A stretch of 8,028 bases of DNA from Thermoplasmata archaeon (GTDB taxonomy: Archaea; Thermoplasmatota; Thermoplasmata; Lutacidiplasmatales; UBA184). Positions 1 through 6,174 of this stretch are shown piece after piece. Below the pieces are notes generated by a model. The model did no database searches. It was not told the DNA's origin and saw only the letters and a program-made list of their open reading frames with translations. Made by a program: the position numbers and the translations under genes. The stretch is from the NCBI GenBank assembly GCA_030039135.1, contig JASHQN010000125.1, positions 1-8,028 on the forward strand, given 5' to 3'. The stretch's first letter is position 1; every line of letters begins with the position of its first letter.

Positions 1-956
1 CCGCAGCGACCGCAGAAGGAGTCGGCGGGGGCGCGTGGCGCCTCGCATCGGGGGCACGTCGTCGGGGCCCTCGAGCTGCCGCACCCCCGGCAGAACGCGT
101 CGTCCGGGGTCGTGGGGTAGCCGCAGTGCGGGCACCGGCTCGAGCTCGCCGCGCGTTCGGCGGTCGACGCGGCGTCCAAGGGTCCTCCGGCCAGGTCGCC
201 CGAGGTCGCGGTGCCGGCCGCCGGGGTGAGCGCCAAGGTCTCGACACGGGATCCAAGGCCCCGTCGGCCCTTGAGCGCCAGCCGTAGTGCCTCGGTGTAG
301 TTGCCGGCATCGAACGCGGTCTGGGCCTGTGAGCGAAAGTCGACCGCGGCGAGCGTGGCCGGTGCGGTAGGGTTCGCGGCCCGAGCCGTCTCGAGCTCGG
401 AATCGAGCAGGCGAATCTCGAACTGGGACTCGGCGCGGTGCGGCGCGATCCGGGGGGGCGCGAGAGCGCCGGTCCCGGGGACGCCGTCGCCGGGTGGCAT
501 ACCCCCCGGCGCGGCCATCGGGGTCGGACCGGGCGCGGTGGCCCTTGCGAGGGATGGGCCGGCGAACGGAGCGGAACCAGAATCCGGAGCGTCCGAGCGG
601 GAAGTCGACGGTAGGGGCGTCACTCCGCTCCGCACCCGGACGAGCGACTCGTGGGCGGACTGGGCGAGGTCGTACGCTCGCGGGTACTGGCGCGCGCGGT
701 AGGCCGCGTCGGCCTGATCGACGAGCTCTCGCGCCCGCGCTACGTCGGTCCCCTGGCGCGCGAGGATATCGACCTCGCGTCGCGCCATCTGGATCCGGTT
801 GTAGGCCCGATCGGGTCCGAAGAGCGAGCCTCCGCCCAGTTCCTGCAGGAGCTGGCTGCGCCGCTGGCGCAGCCGTCGGATCAGAAGGAGGAGCACCCCG
901 ATGACGATCGCCGAAAGGACGACCGCGAGGGCCAGCACGATGTAGATGTCGCTCAC
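1..956 (-). CDS. Membrane-anchored double zinc ribbon protein (C-terminus cut by window edge)
   Basis: Reading the minus strand from GTG at 956 gives 318 uninterrupted codons to the window edge, so the 3' end is missing. Residues 4-26 form one strongly hydrophobic helix, followed by a basic cluster (RRLRQRR). By the positive-inside rule this predicts a membrane anchor with a cytoplasmic body. Residues 46-111 and 175-240 are charged, alanine-rich helical segments. They are separated by a Pro/Gly/Ala/Ser linker (about 112-172). The C-terminal part has two zinc ribbons: Cys275-x2-Cys278 with Cys289-x2-Cys292, and Cys301-x2-Cys304 with Cys315-x2-Cys318. This pattern is typical of the DZR/zinc_ribbon family, whose members usually have no assigned reaction. 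GTG 956 was chosen because a TAG closes the frame just after the next upstream GTG (1022), a GGAG lies about 12 nt before it, and the hydrophobic helix starts at once. The specific role is unknown; scaffold or partner binding is a guess. Confidence 0.85.
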   Translation of the reverse strand, partial: MSDIYIVLALAVVLSAIVIGVLLLLIRRLRQRRSQLLQELGGGSLFGPDRAYNRIQMARREVDILARQGTDVARARELVDQADAAYRARQYPRAYDLAQSAHESLVRVRSGVTPLPSTSRSDAPDSGSAPFAGPSLARATAPGPTPMAAPGGMPPGDGVPGTGALAPPRIAPHRAESQFEIRLLDSELETARAANPTAPATLAAVDFRSQAQTAFDAGNYTEALRLALKGRRGLGSRVETLALTPAAGTATSGDLAGGPLDAASTAERAASSSRCPHCGYPTTPDDAFCRGCGSSRAPTTCPRCEAPRAPADSFCGRC

Positions 957-1025
957 GCGCTCGGGGCTCCGACGCCGGGACGCCTCGGCGGGGTGCCCGG
1001 CCCAGGTCTATCTGGTCGACACCGG

Positions 1026-1033
1026 TATTTATT
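1026..1033 (-). promoter_or_regulatory. TATA-like promoter element for the zinc ribbon protein
   Basis: On the minus strand this reads AATAAATA, within TCGTAATAAATACC. It is an isolated AT island in otherwise extremely GC-rich sequence, 70-77 nt upstream of the GTG at 956. An archaeal TATA box places the transcription start about 25 nt downstream, near position 1003, which would leave a leader of roughly 45 nt. No other gene starts nearby on either strand. The placement fits, but the call rests on composition and position only. Confidence 0.5.
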
Positions 1034-1046
1034 ACGAGGGGAGGAG

Positions 1047-1083
1047 CGGCGGGGCCCGCCGAGAGGCCCGGCACGAGCCGGGC
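1047..1083 (-). terminator. Tandem GC hairpins after the SAM synthetase gene, possible 3'-end signal
   Basis: Two perfect inverted repeats lie 18-54 nt beyond the stop codon of the SAM synthetase gene. One pairs 1066-1072 with 1077-1083 (GCCCGGC/GCCGGGC, loop of 4). The other pairs 1047-1052 with 1056-1061 (CGGCGG/CCGCCG, loop of 3). Position suits a transcript end or a 3'-stabilising structure. However, archaeal intrinsic termination depends mainly on T-rich stretches, and none follows. GC-rich DNA also yields such repeats by chance, so this is tentative. Confidence 0.3.
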
Positions 1084-1100
1084 GGGCCCGGGCGGCCGGA

Positions 1101-2297
1101 TCAGAACACGGTCAGCTTGCCCGTGAGGAGTCGGCGCGGGATCGTGTCGATCTGCTCGAACCAATGGTCCGCGACCGCCTTCGCTTTCGCGGTCACGGTC
1201 GACAACTGCACGCCGTTCGCCGGCAGGATCTGCAGGCTCGCGACCTGGGGCTGGTCGACGGGCTTCCCGATCTGGGAGAGGATGCGGACGTGGACCTCCT
1301 TGACATTGCCGCCGGTATCGCGTACGATGTCGTTCGCGATCAGGTTGCCGAGCAGGTTGTAGATCTTCCCTACGTGGTTGACCGGGTTCTTTCCCGCCGA
1401 GGCCTCGAGGCTCATCGGGCGGCACGGCGTGATGAGCCCGTTCGCCCGGTTCCCTCGACCGACGGAGCCGTCGTCGCCCGCCTCCATTGAGCAGCCGGTG
1501 ACCGTGAGGTAGTACCGGCCGAGCTCGGGATCGTCGGCCGTGTTCACGTCGATCGTGACCTCTCGTTGCGTCAGCTTGCCCGCGAGCTCGGTGAGCTCGT
1601 GACCGATCTGGTCGCACACGGACCGGTACTCCTTCGGGTTCGCGACCTCGCTGTCGACGAGCGCCGCGGCCACGGTCAGCCGGATCTTCCCGCCCTGGCG
1701 GTAGCCCATCACTTTGACGTCCTCGCCGAGCGCCGGGAGCTTCTTCTTGAGCTTCAGCGTGAGGAAGTGCTCGCTCTCGAGCACGAGACGCTCGAGGTCG
1801 GAGAGGGGCGCGAACCCGACCCCGAACGACGTGTCGTTCGAGAGCACGGCTTTGTGGTCGAAGACCCCCCGCAGGTCGACGGACCCCTGACCGATACGAC
1901 AGTCGAACTCGACCTGCTTGTCGATGTCGATGTGGGCGCAGACGGACTGAACGTACTTGCGCGCGGCGTCGATCGCGGTCTCCCGGTACGGGAGCTTCTC
2001 GCCGTTGACCTCGGTCGTCGCGCGACCGACCAGGAGCATGTAGATCGGGCTCGTGACCCGCCCGCCGCCGAACTTCGGCTCGGACGCGCCCCCCACGACC
2101 TGGGTCTCGTCGGTGTTGTGGTGGAGGATCCGGCCGTACTCGTCGAGATAGAGGCGCGAGAGCGCACGGCTGACCGATTCGGACACCCCGTCCGCGATCG
2201 AGTCGGGGTGGCCGAGCCCTTTCCGCTCGACCATCTCGACCTCTTGGTCCTCGATGTGCACCGTCCGCAGCGGTTCGACCTGGAGGTTACGGGCCAT
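1101..2297 (-). CDS. mat: Archaeal-type S-adenosylmethionine synthetase (methionine adenosyltransferase)
   Basis: A cytosolic enzyme that makes S-adenosylmethionine from methionine and ATP, releasing phosphate and diphosphate. It supplies methylation and radical-SAM reactions. The 398-residue length is normal for the archaeal family, which is very divergent from bacterial MetK. Visible family blocks are ERKGLGHPDSIADG (residues 24-37), GRATTEVNGEKLPYRET (91-107), the IGQGSVDLRGVFDHK block (135-149), KVMGYRQGGKIRLTVA (195-210) and the glycine-rich GDDGSVGRGNRANGLITP (274-291). The last is the most characteristic stretch of the archaeal enzyme. The start is ATG 2297; family homology begins within about ten residues of it. 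A weak Shine-Dalgarno-like AAGTGACC lies just upstream. The gene follows elp3 after 43 nt, so it could be read from that operon or from its own promoter. All conserved blocks appear intact. Confidence 0.97.
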   Translation of the reverse strand: MARNLQVEPLRTVHIEDQEVEMVERKGLGHPDSIADGVSESVSRALSRLYLDEYGRILHHNTDETQVVGGASEPKFGGGRVTSPIYMLLVGRATTEVNGEKLPYRETAIDAARKYVQSVCAHIDIDKQVEFDCRIGQGSVDLRGVFDHKAVLSNDTSFGVGFAPLSDLERLVLESEHFLTLKLKKKLPALGEDVKVMGYRQGGKIRLTVAAALVDSEVANPKEYRSVCDQIGHELTELAGKLTQREVTIDVNTADDPELGRYYLTVTGCSMEAGDDGSVGRGNRANGLITPCRPMSLEASAGKNPVNHVGKIYNLLGNLIANDIVRDTGGNVKEVHVRILSQIGKPVDQPQVASLQILPANGVQLSTVTAKAKAVADHWFEQIDTIPRRLLTGKLTVF

Positions 2298-2332
2298 TCA
2301 GGGTCACTTCGGACGGCGGAACCGGGCCTGGG

Positions 2333-2337
2333 TTTAA
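2333..2337 (-). promoter_or_regulatory. Possible TATA-like element for the SAM synthetase gene
   Basis: The 43-nt gap between elp3 and the SAM synthetase gene contains one AT-rich core, TTAAA on the minus strand (CCCTTAAACCC in context), about 38 nt before the ATG at 2297. That spacing would give a leader of roughly 10 nt. The element is short and its context is GC-rich, so the gene may instead be transcribed mainly by read-through from elp3. Confidence 0.3.
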
Positions 2338-2340
2338 GGG

Positions 2341-3894
2341 TTACGTCGGCGAGGTCGACCCGAACCCCTTCCGCAGGTACGGGCCCGAGTTCTCGTAGCC
2401 GCGGTGGCGGTAGTACTCGCGGGTCCCGACGGCGCTCGTGACGTATATCCCGGAGAACCCCTCTCTGCGCGCGGACTCCTCAACCGCCCGGAGCAGGGAG
2501 CCGCCGAGCCCCTTGTGCTGGTAGTGCGTCGGAAGGACCGCCGGGTCGCCGACGGCGACCTCGCCCCCGAGGACCTTGAGCTCGCGGATCACGGGTTCGG
2601 GGAGTTCGCCCTCTCCACGGCCCGACGGGAAGCGTAACCGCACGTAACCGGCGACGGTGTCCGTCGTCTCGTCCTCCCAGGCAACGAATCTCTCGCGGCC
2701 CCCCGCGGCCGCGTACTCGATGGACCGAAGCTCGAAGGCGTCGAGGTCCGGGGTCGCGCGGCGGCCGGCCTCCCGGCAGCGCAGGCAACGGCACCGTTCC
2801 CCTACGGCCCGAAGCCGCGCCTGCGCCCGCTCCCGCACGTTGCTCGCGCGCACTCCCGCCGCGATCAGGCGGGAAGGGATGTCGCGCTGGATCCGATGGA
2901 TCCGGACCCACGGGGGCACGAGACGCTTCATCGACGCGAGGACCTCGACGGCGGTCTCGGTGTCGTAGGGGGCGTACCGTCCGTTCCTCCAGTCCTCGTA
3001 GAGCGGGGTCGCGGGCAGCACGAGCGTCGGATAGATCTTGAGGAAGTCGGGACGGAAGTCCGGCTCGTCCCACAGCCGGCGGAAGCCTGCGAGATCCTGT
3101 GCCGGGTCCATCCCGGGCAGCCCGAGCATGAGGTGGTAGCCGACCTTGAGCCCGCGGTCCCGGGCCGCTCGGGTCGCTCGGATCACGTCCGCCGTGTCGT
3201 GCGCGCGTCCCACCGCGCTGAGCACCCGGTCGTCCAAGCACTCGACCCCGATCTCGACCCGGGTGACGCCGGCATCGAGCAGGAACGGTAGCACGCGCTG
3301 GTCGCACCAGTCGGGGCGGGTCTCGACGGTCAGTCCCACCATCCGGTGCGGCGAGGCCTCGTTCTTCCGCGCCGCTTCGGCGAGCGTCGGCGAACGACCG
3401 CCGTTGAGACCGTCATAGATTCCTCGGAGGACCCCTTCCTGGTAGGTCCGGGCTCGGGCGGGGAAGGTGCCGCCCATGACGATCACCTCGACCTTCGAGG
3501 TGGGATGGCCGATCGCCTCGAGCGTCCGAAGGCGATGGCGAGTGATCGCCTCAGAGTCCCAGTGAAACTGAGCTCCGCGCAGCGCGGAGGGCTCCTCACC
3601 GGTGTAGCTCTGGGGGCTCGCGTTCTCGACTCCCCCCGGGCAGTAGGTGCACCGGCCGTGCGGGCATCGCGCCGGAGAGGTCATCACCGCGACGACCGCG
3701 ACACCCGAGAGCGTTCGCGAGGGCCGGCGGCGGACCGATCCCGCGTAGCGCGCCCGTTGTCCGGCAGGGAGCGCCTCGAGCCAGTCGACGTTCGACGGCA
3801 GCGGTCCGCTCGCTCCTGTCTTCGCCCAGGCGAGCTTCGCTCGATGGATCTCTTCCGACGTCGGCGGCGACCCGGGGGCTAGCGGTGCAGCCAC
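2341..3894 (-). CDS. elp3: Elp3: radical SAM / GNAT tRNA uridine-34 modification enzyme
   Basis: Elp3 is the catalytic subunit of Elongator. In archaea it is normally found without the other Elongator subunits, and it starts the cm5U-type modification of wobble uridine in tRNA using SAM and acetyl-CoA. The 517-residue product has, in order: a short basic N-terminal region (about 1-70) corresponding to the tRNA-binding part; the [4Fe-4S] motif Cys77-x4-Cys82-x2-Cys85 (CPHGRCTYCPGG) followed by QSYTGEEPSALR; radical-SAM core blocks VIVMGGTFPA (137-146), LTVETRPDWC (188-197) and YHLMLGLPGMDP (253-264); a Cys-rich zinc site CRCLRCRE (368-375); and a C-terminal GNAT domain with the acetyl-CoA loop QHKGLGGSLL (459-468) and the terminal YYRHRGYENSGPYLRKGF. 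The start is GTG 3894, overlapping the isomerase gene by 16 nt; GGGAGAG lies about 10 nt upstream, supporting translational coupling. No in-frame ATG, GTG or TTG was seen in the codons just upstream. All cluster ligands are present. Confidence 0.96.
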   Translation of the reverse strand: MAAPLAPGSPPTSEEIHRAKLAWAKTGASGPLPSNVDWLEALPAGQRARYAGSVRRRPSRTLSGVAVVAVMTSPARCPHGRCTYCPGGVENASPQSYTGEEPSALRGAQFHWDSEAITRHRLRTLEAIGHPTSKVEVIVMGGTFPARARTYQEGVLRGIYDGLNGGRSPTLAEAARKNEASPHRMVGLTVETRPDWCDQRVLPFLLDAGVTRVEIGVECLDDRVLSAVGRAHDTADVIRATRAARDRGLKVGYHLMLGLPGMDPAQDLAGFRRLWDEPDFRPDFLKIYPTLVLPATPLYEDWRNGRYAPYDTETAVEVLASMKRLVPPWVRIHRIQRDIPSRLIAAGVRASNVRERAQARLRAVGERCRCLRCREAGRRATPDLDAFELRSIEYAAAGGRERFVAWEDETTDTVAGYVRLRFPSGRGEGELPEPVIRELKVLGGEVAVGDPAVLPTHYQHKGLGGSLLRAVEESARREGFSGIYVTSAVGTREYYRHRGYENSGPYLRKGFGSTSPT

Positions 3895-5024
3895 TGACGG
3901 CTCTCTCCCGTGAGGACGTACGGGGCCTGACGCAGCTCCTCGAGCGTCCCAGATCCGGTGAGGAACATCGCGACCTTGAGTTCGTAGACGAGAAGCTCGA
4001 GCTCCCGCCGGGTCTCTTCGTAGCCGGTCGACGCGGCGCGCAGGACCCCACCCGCGATCCCGGCCGCCGTCGCGCCGAGCGCGATCGCCCGGGCGACGTC
4101 GAGCCCGTTGCGGATGCCCCCGCTCGCGACGACCGGGAGCCCGAGGGGAACGAGCTCGAGCACGGAGACCGGCGACGGGATCCCCCAGTCCCAGAAGGTC
4201 TTCCCGACCCTCGCCTCGCGCTCGGCGCCCTGGTCGACCGCCCGGTAGTGTTCGACCGCGGCGAACGACGTTCCCCCGGTACCGCTCACATCGAACGCTC
4301 GGACCTTACGGTCTCGGAGGTCTTCGGCGACCGATCGGGAGATGCCGGCGCCGGTCTCCTTCACGAGGACGGGAAACTCGGAGGCGAGGGCCCCGATCCG
4401 CTCGAGGCACCCTCGGGCCCGTCGGTCGCCTTCGGGCTGGACCATCTCCTGCAGGAAATTGAGATGGATCGCGAGGACGTCGGCGTGGATGAGGGCCATC
4501 GCCGCGCGAACCTCGTCGGCGCCGACGACCGGTTCGCCCGGTCCCTGAGGGATGATCTGGGGGGCCCCGATGTTGGCAAACTTGAGTGGGACGGCGTGTT
4601 GGGCGACGACGGAATAGCTCTCGGGGTACTGGCCCTTCAACACGGCCGCCCGCTCGCTGCCGACGCCCATCGCGACGCCGACCTCCGTCGCGGCGCGGGC
4701 GAGGTTATCGTTGATCTTCGCCGCGTCCGGAAAACCGCCGGTCATTCCCGTGATGACAATCGGAGCCGCGAGCCGGTGGTCGAGGAGCGAGACCGACGTG
4801 TCGATCTCGGAGAAGTCAATCTCGGGAAGGGCCCGGTGGATCAGTTGGACGTCGTTCCAGTAGCGGTAGCGACCCTCGACGTCCCGCCCGAGCACGACCT
4901 TGACATGCTCGGCCTTGCGGTGGCTCAGATCGAGCCCTGCGGCTTCTTCCGGCTTACCCCGACCGCCGGCGCGCCCAGCTCCCGTAGACGATCTCCCCCC
5001 TGAGGGCGCGCGAGAGCGTGCCAT
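3879..5024 (-). CDS. fni: Type 2 isopentenyl-diphosphate delta-isomerase (FMN-dependent)
   Basis: Cytosolic flavoenzyme that interconverts IPP and DMAPP, the starter unit for polyprenyl chains of archaeal ether lipids. Family blocks in this 381-residue protein are RKAEHV (36-41), ITGMTGG (91-97), IHLNFLQE (186-193), KETGAG (222-227), DVSGTGGTS (245-253) and SGGIRNGLDVARAIALGA (301-318). These form the FMN/TIM-barrel and phosphate-binding loops. In the family, the Gln and Glu of HLNxxQE (here Gln192 and Glu193) are the proposed acid-base residue and magnesium ligand. The start is uncertain. ATG 5024 is the only ATG, GTG or TTG before the conserved core. It adds about 34 residues rich in Arg, Gly and Ser and makes a 71-nt overlap with the kinase gene upstream; a CTG at residue 33 would remove both. 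Its 3' end overlaps the elp3 start. Function is near certain; the N-terminus is not. Confidence 0.95.
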   Translation of the reverse strand: MARSRAPSGGRSSTGAGRAGGRGKPEEAAGLDLSHRKAEHVKVVLGRDVEGRYRYWNDVQLIHRALPEIDFSEIDTSVSLLDHRLAAPIVITGMTGGFPDAAKINDNLARAATEVGVAMGVGSERAAVLKGQYPESYSVVAQHAVPLKFANIGAPQIIPQGPGEPVVGADEVRAAMALIHADVLAIHLNFLQEMVQPEGDRRARGCLERIGALASEFPVLVKETGAGISRSVAEDLRDRKVRAFDVSGTGGTSFAAVEHYRAVDQGAEREARVGKTFWDWGIPSPVSVLELVPLGLPVVASGGIRNGLDVARAIALGATAAGIAGGVLRAASTGYEETRRELELLVYELKVAMFLTGSGTLEELRQAPYVLTGESRQWLHR

Positions 5025-5769
5025 CCGTCAGTCCGCTAATAAGTCCTGCGTCCACGCCGCCGCGCGCGATCGTCAGCATCGCCTGCGCCTTCGCGCGAAT
5101 CCCCCCCGTGACGTCGGCGGTCTCCGATGCGGGCCGGAGGCGACCGATCGTCGCCTCGGTGAGCTCCGCGACCGCCGTTCGCCGGCCCCGGGCCGGCCCT
5201 TCCAGAATCCCCGGTACGTCGCTGACGAAGACCACCCGATCGGGATGCAGGGCTCCGGACAGCCGGACCGCGATCTCGTCGGCGCTCAGGATCGACGTGC
5301 CCCACCGCTCGTCCGGGACGACGTCCCCGAACGATACCGGCATCTGGTCCCGTTCGAGCACGGACGAGAACGGCGACGCGTCGAACGCGACCAATTGCCC
5401 CTCTCGATTGCGCGCGTGCGTGGCGATCGGCACCGACGCGGGGGATGCTCCGGCGGCGACGAGGGAGCGGAGCACGACCAGGTGAAGACGACGCACCTCG
5501 GCGGCCACGATCGCCGCGCCTCGAGCACGCCGCCGGGACTCCTCGCCCTCGGGCGGTGCTCGAGCGAGCCCGAACCGTGCAGCGCCAGGGTGGCCGAACG
5601 ATCCTGCGCCGTGCAGCACCACCACGCGTACCTCGGGGACCGCAGCGATCTCTCGGGCGAGACGGGCCAGGACCTTCGGACGGGTCCGCTCGACCTCGCG
5701 CTTGCGCGTGATCACCGAGCCGCCAAGTTTCACGATCGCGAGGGGTCGCTCGCGACCCGCCGCCGTCAT
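4954..5769 (-). CDS. ipk: Isopentenyl phosphate kinase
   Basis: Amino-acid-kinase-fold enzyme that phosphorylates isopentenyl phosphate with ATP to give IPP, the last step of the archaeal alternative mevalonate pathways. The 271-residue length fits the family (about 245-270). Motifs are the nucleotide-phosphate loop IVKLGGSVIT (12-21), HGAGSFGH (53-60), PVSFGDVV (144-151), ILSADEIAVRL (160-170), VVFVSDVPGIL (179-189) and DVTGGIRAKAQAML (219-232). His60 matches the conserved catalytic histidine that distinguishes this family from other amino-acid kinases. The start ATG 5769 is followed within ten residues by the first strand of the fold. The gene follows the small membrane protein gene by 16 nt and overlaps the isomerase, the enzyme that uses its product, so the order follows the pathway. 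Mevalonate kinase, often next to this gene in other archaea, is not here. Confidence 0.95.
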   Translation of the reverse strand: MTAAGRERPLAIVKLGGSVITRKREVERTRPKVLARLAREIAAVPEVRVVVLHGAGSFGHPGAARFGLARAPPEGEESRRRARGAAIVAAEVRRLHLVVLRSLVAAGASPASVPIATHARNREGQLVAFDASPFSSVLERDQMPVSFGDVVPDERWGTSILSADEIAVRLSGALHPDRVVFVSDVPGILEGPARGRRTAVAELTEATIGRLRPASETADVTGGIRAKAQAMLTIARGGVDAGLISGLTDGTLSRALRGEIVYGSWARRRSG

Positions 5770-5785
5770 CGGGCCGGTCCCCGGC

Positions 5786-6007
5786 TCACGAGTGGTCAGG
5801 CCCCATGCGGGGACTCAGGAACATCACCATGCTGATCGCGACGACGATCGCGCCGGGGAAGAAGAGCCAGTTGAAGGTGATCAGCCAAAGTGCGACCAGG
5901 AAGACGCCCACGCCGGCGACCAACGCCGCCAGGATGACCCAGGCCAAGGAGATCGGGCTGGTCTCGCCGTGGGAAGTCGATCCGCGCGCGGCGCCGTACC
6001 CCGCCAT
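5786..6007 (-). CDS. Small two-helix membrane protein upstream of isopentenyl phosphate kinase
   Basis: I do not recognise this 73-residue protein. After a polar stretch of about 17 residues it has two hydrophobic segments, near 19-41 and 44-64, split by a short turn containing Asn. It ends in a polar tail (SPRMGPDHS). This predicts a helical hairpin with both ends on the same side of the membrane. It contains no cysteines and no visible catalytic motif. The ATG at 6007 begins the reading frame and the stop lies 16 nt before the kinase ATG, so it is probably the first gene of that operon. The hydrophobic pattern, operon spacing and lack of a competing gene on this stretch support its being real. 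A role at the membrane linked to lipid synthesis would be a guess from position only. Confidence 0.68.
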   Translation of the reverse strand: MAGYGAARGSTSHGETSPISLAWVILAALVAGVGVFLVALWLITFNWLFFPGAIVVAISMVMFLSPRMGPDHS

Positions 6008-6174
6008 CCGTTCGGGAAAGACCGGCCCCCTTCAAATGGGTTCGGTCGCGGCCGTCACGAGCGCGTCCGGTGCGCCGGACGGGCGCCGGAGCATTCTCGT
6101 CGGAAAAACTCACGGAAGGTTGATATGGGCAGCGCTCCTCGCATCGCCGCCCGAGGCCCGGGTAGGCGTCGACG
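6008..6174. promoter_or_regulatory. Divergent intergenic region before cdc6; promoter region, candidate origin or operator
   Basis: This 167-nt gap separates the minus-strand isoprenoid operon from plus-strand cdc6 and should hold both promoters. For the operon, ATTTGAA on the minus strand (6031-6037) sits about 28 nt before ATG 6007, which would imply a very short leader. For cdc6, GGAAAAACTC (6102-6111) and GTTGATATG (6118-6126) are the only AT-rich stretches, 49-73 nt before its GTG. A perfect 7-bp inverted repeat, CGTCCGG-tgcg-CCGGACG, lies at 6064-6081. Archaeal origins often adjoin cdc6, but I see no full origin recognition box and no long AT-rich unwinding tract. Confidence 0.4.

Noticed and set aside
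301..702. A 133-codon plus-strand frame and its neighbours at 35-229, 494-904 and 651-1490
   Set aside because: They run opposite the continuous minus-strand frame that carries the membrane helix and four CxxC motifs. The products lack any such features.
1566..2441. A 291-codon open frame on the plus strand, antisense to the SAM synthetase gene
   Set aside because: It is a composition shadow of the real gene: low-complexity, charged translation with no recognisable domain. It also runs across the real intergenic gap into elp3.
3573..3589. Perfect inverted repeat CTCCGCG-cag-CGCGGAG
   Set aside because: It lies inside a conserved coding block of elp3 (EPSALRG). A 7-bp GC palindrome is expected by chance in DNA of this composition.
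3885..5003. A 372-codon open frame on the plus strand, antisense to the isomerase gene
   Set aside because: It lies almost exactly opposite a gene with clear family motifs. Its product is dominated by Arg, Asp, Gly and Pro, as expected from the complement of GC-rich codons, and shows no family motif.
5796..6113. A 105-codon minus-strand frame overlapping the small membrane protein
   Set aside because: Its product is Arg- and Asp-rich with no hydrophobic pattern, whereas the alternative frame gives two clean membrane helices and fits the kinase operon spacing.
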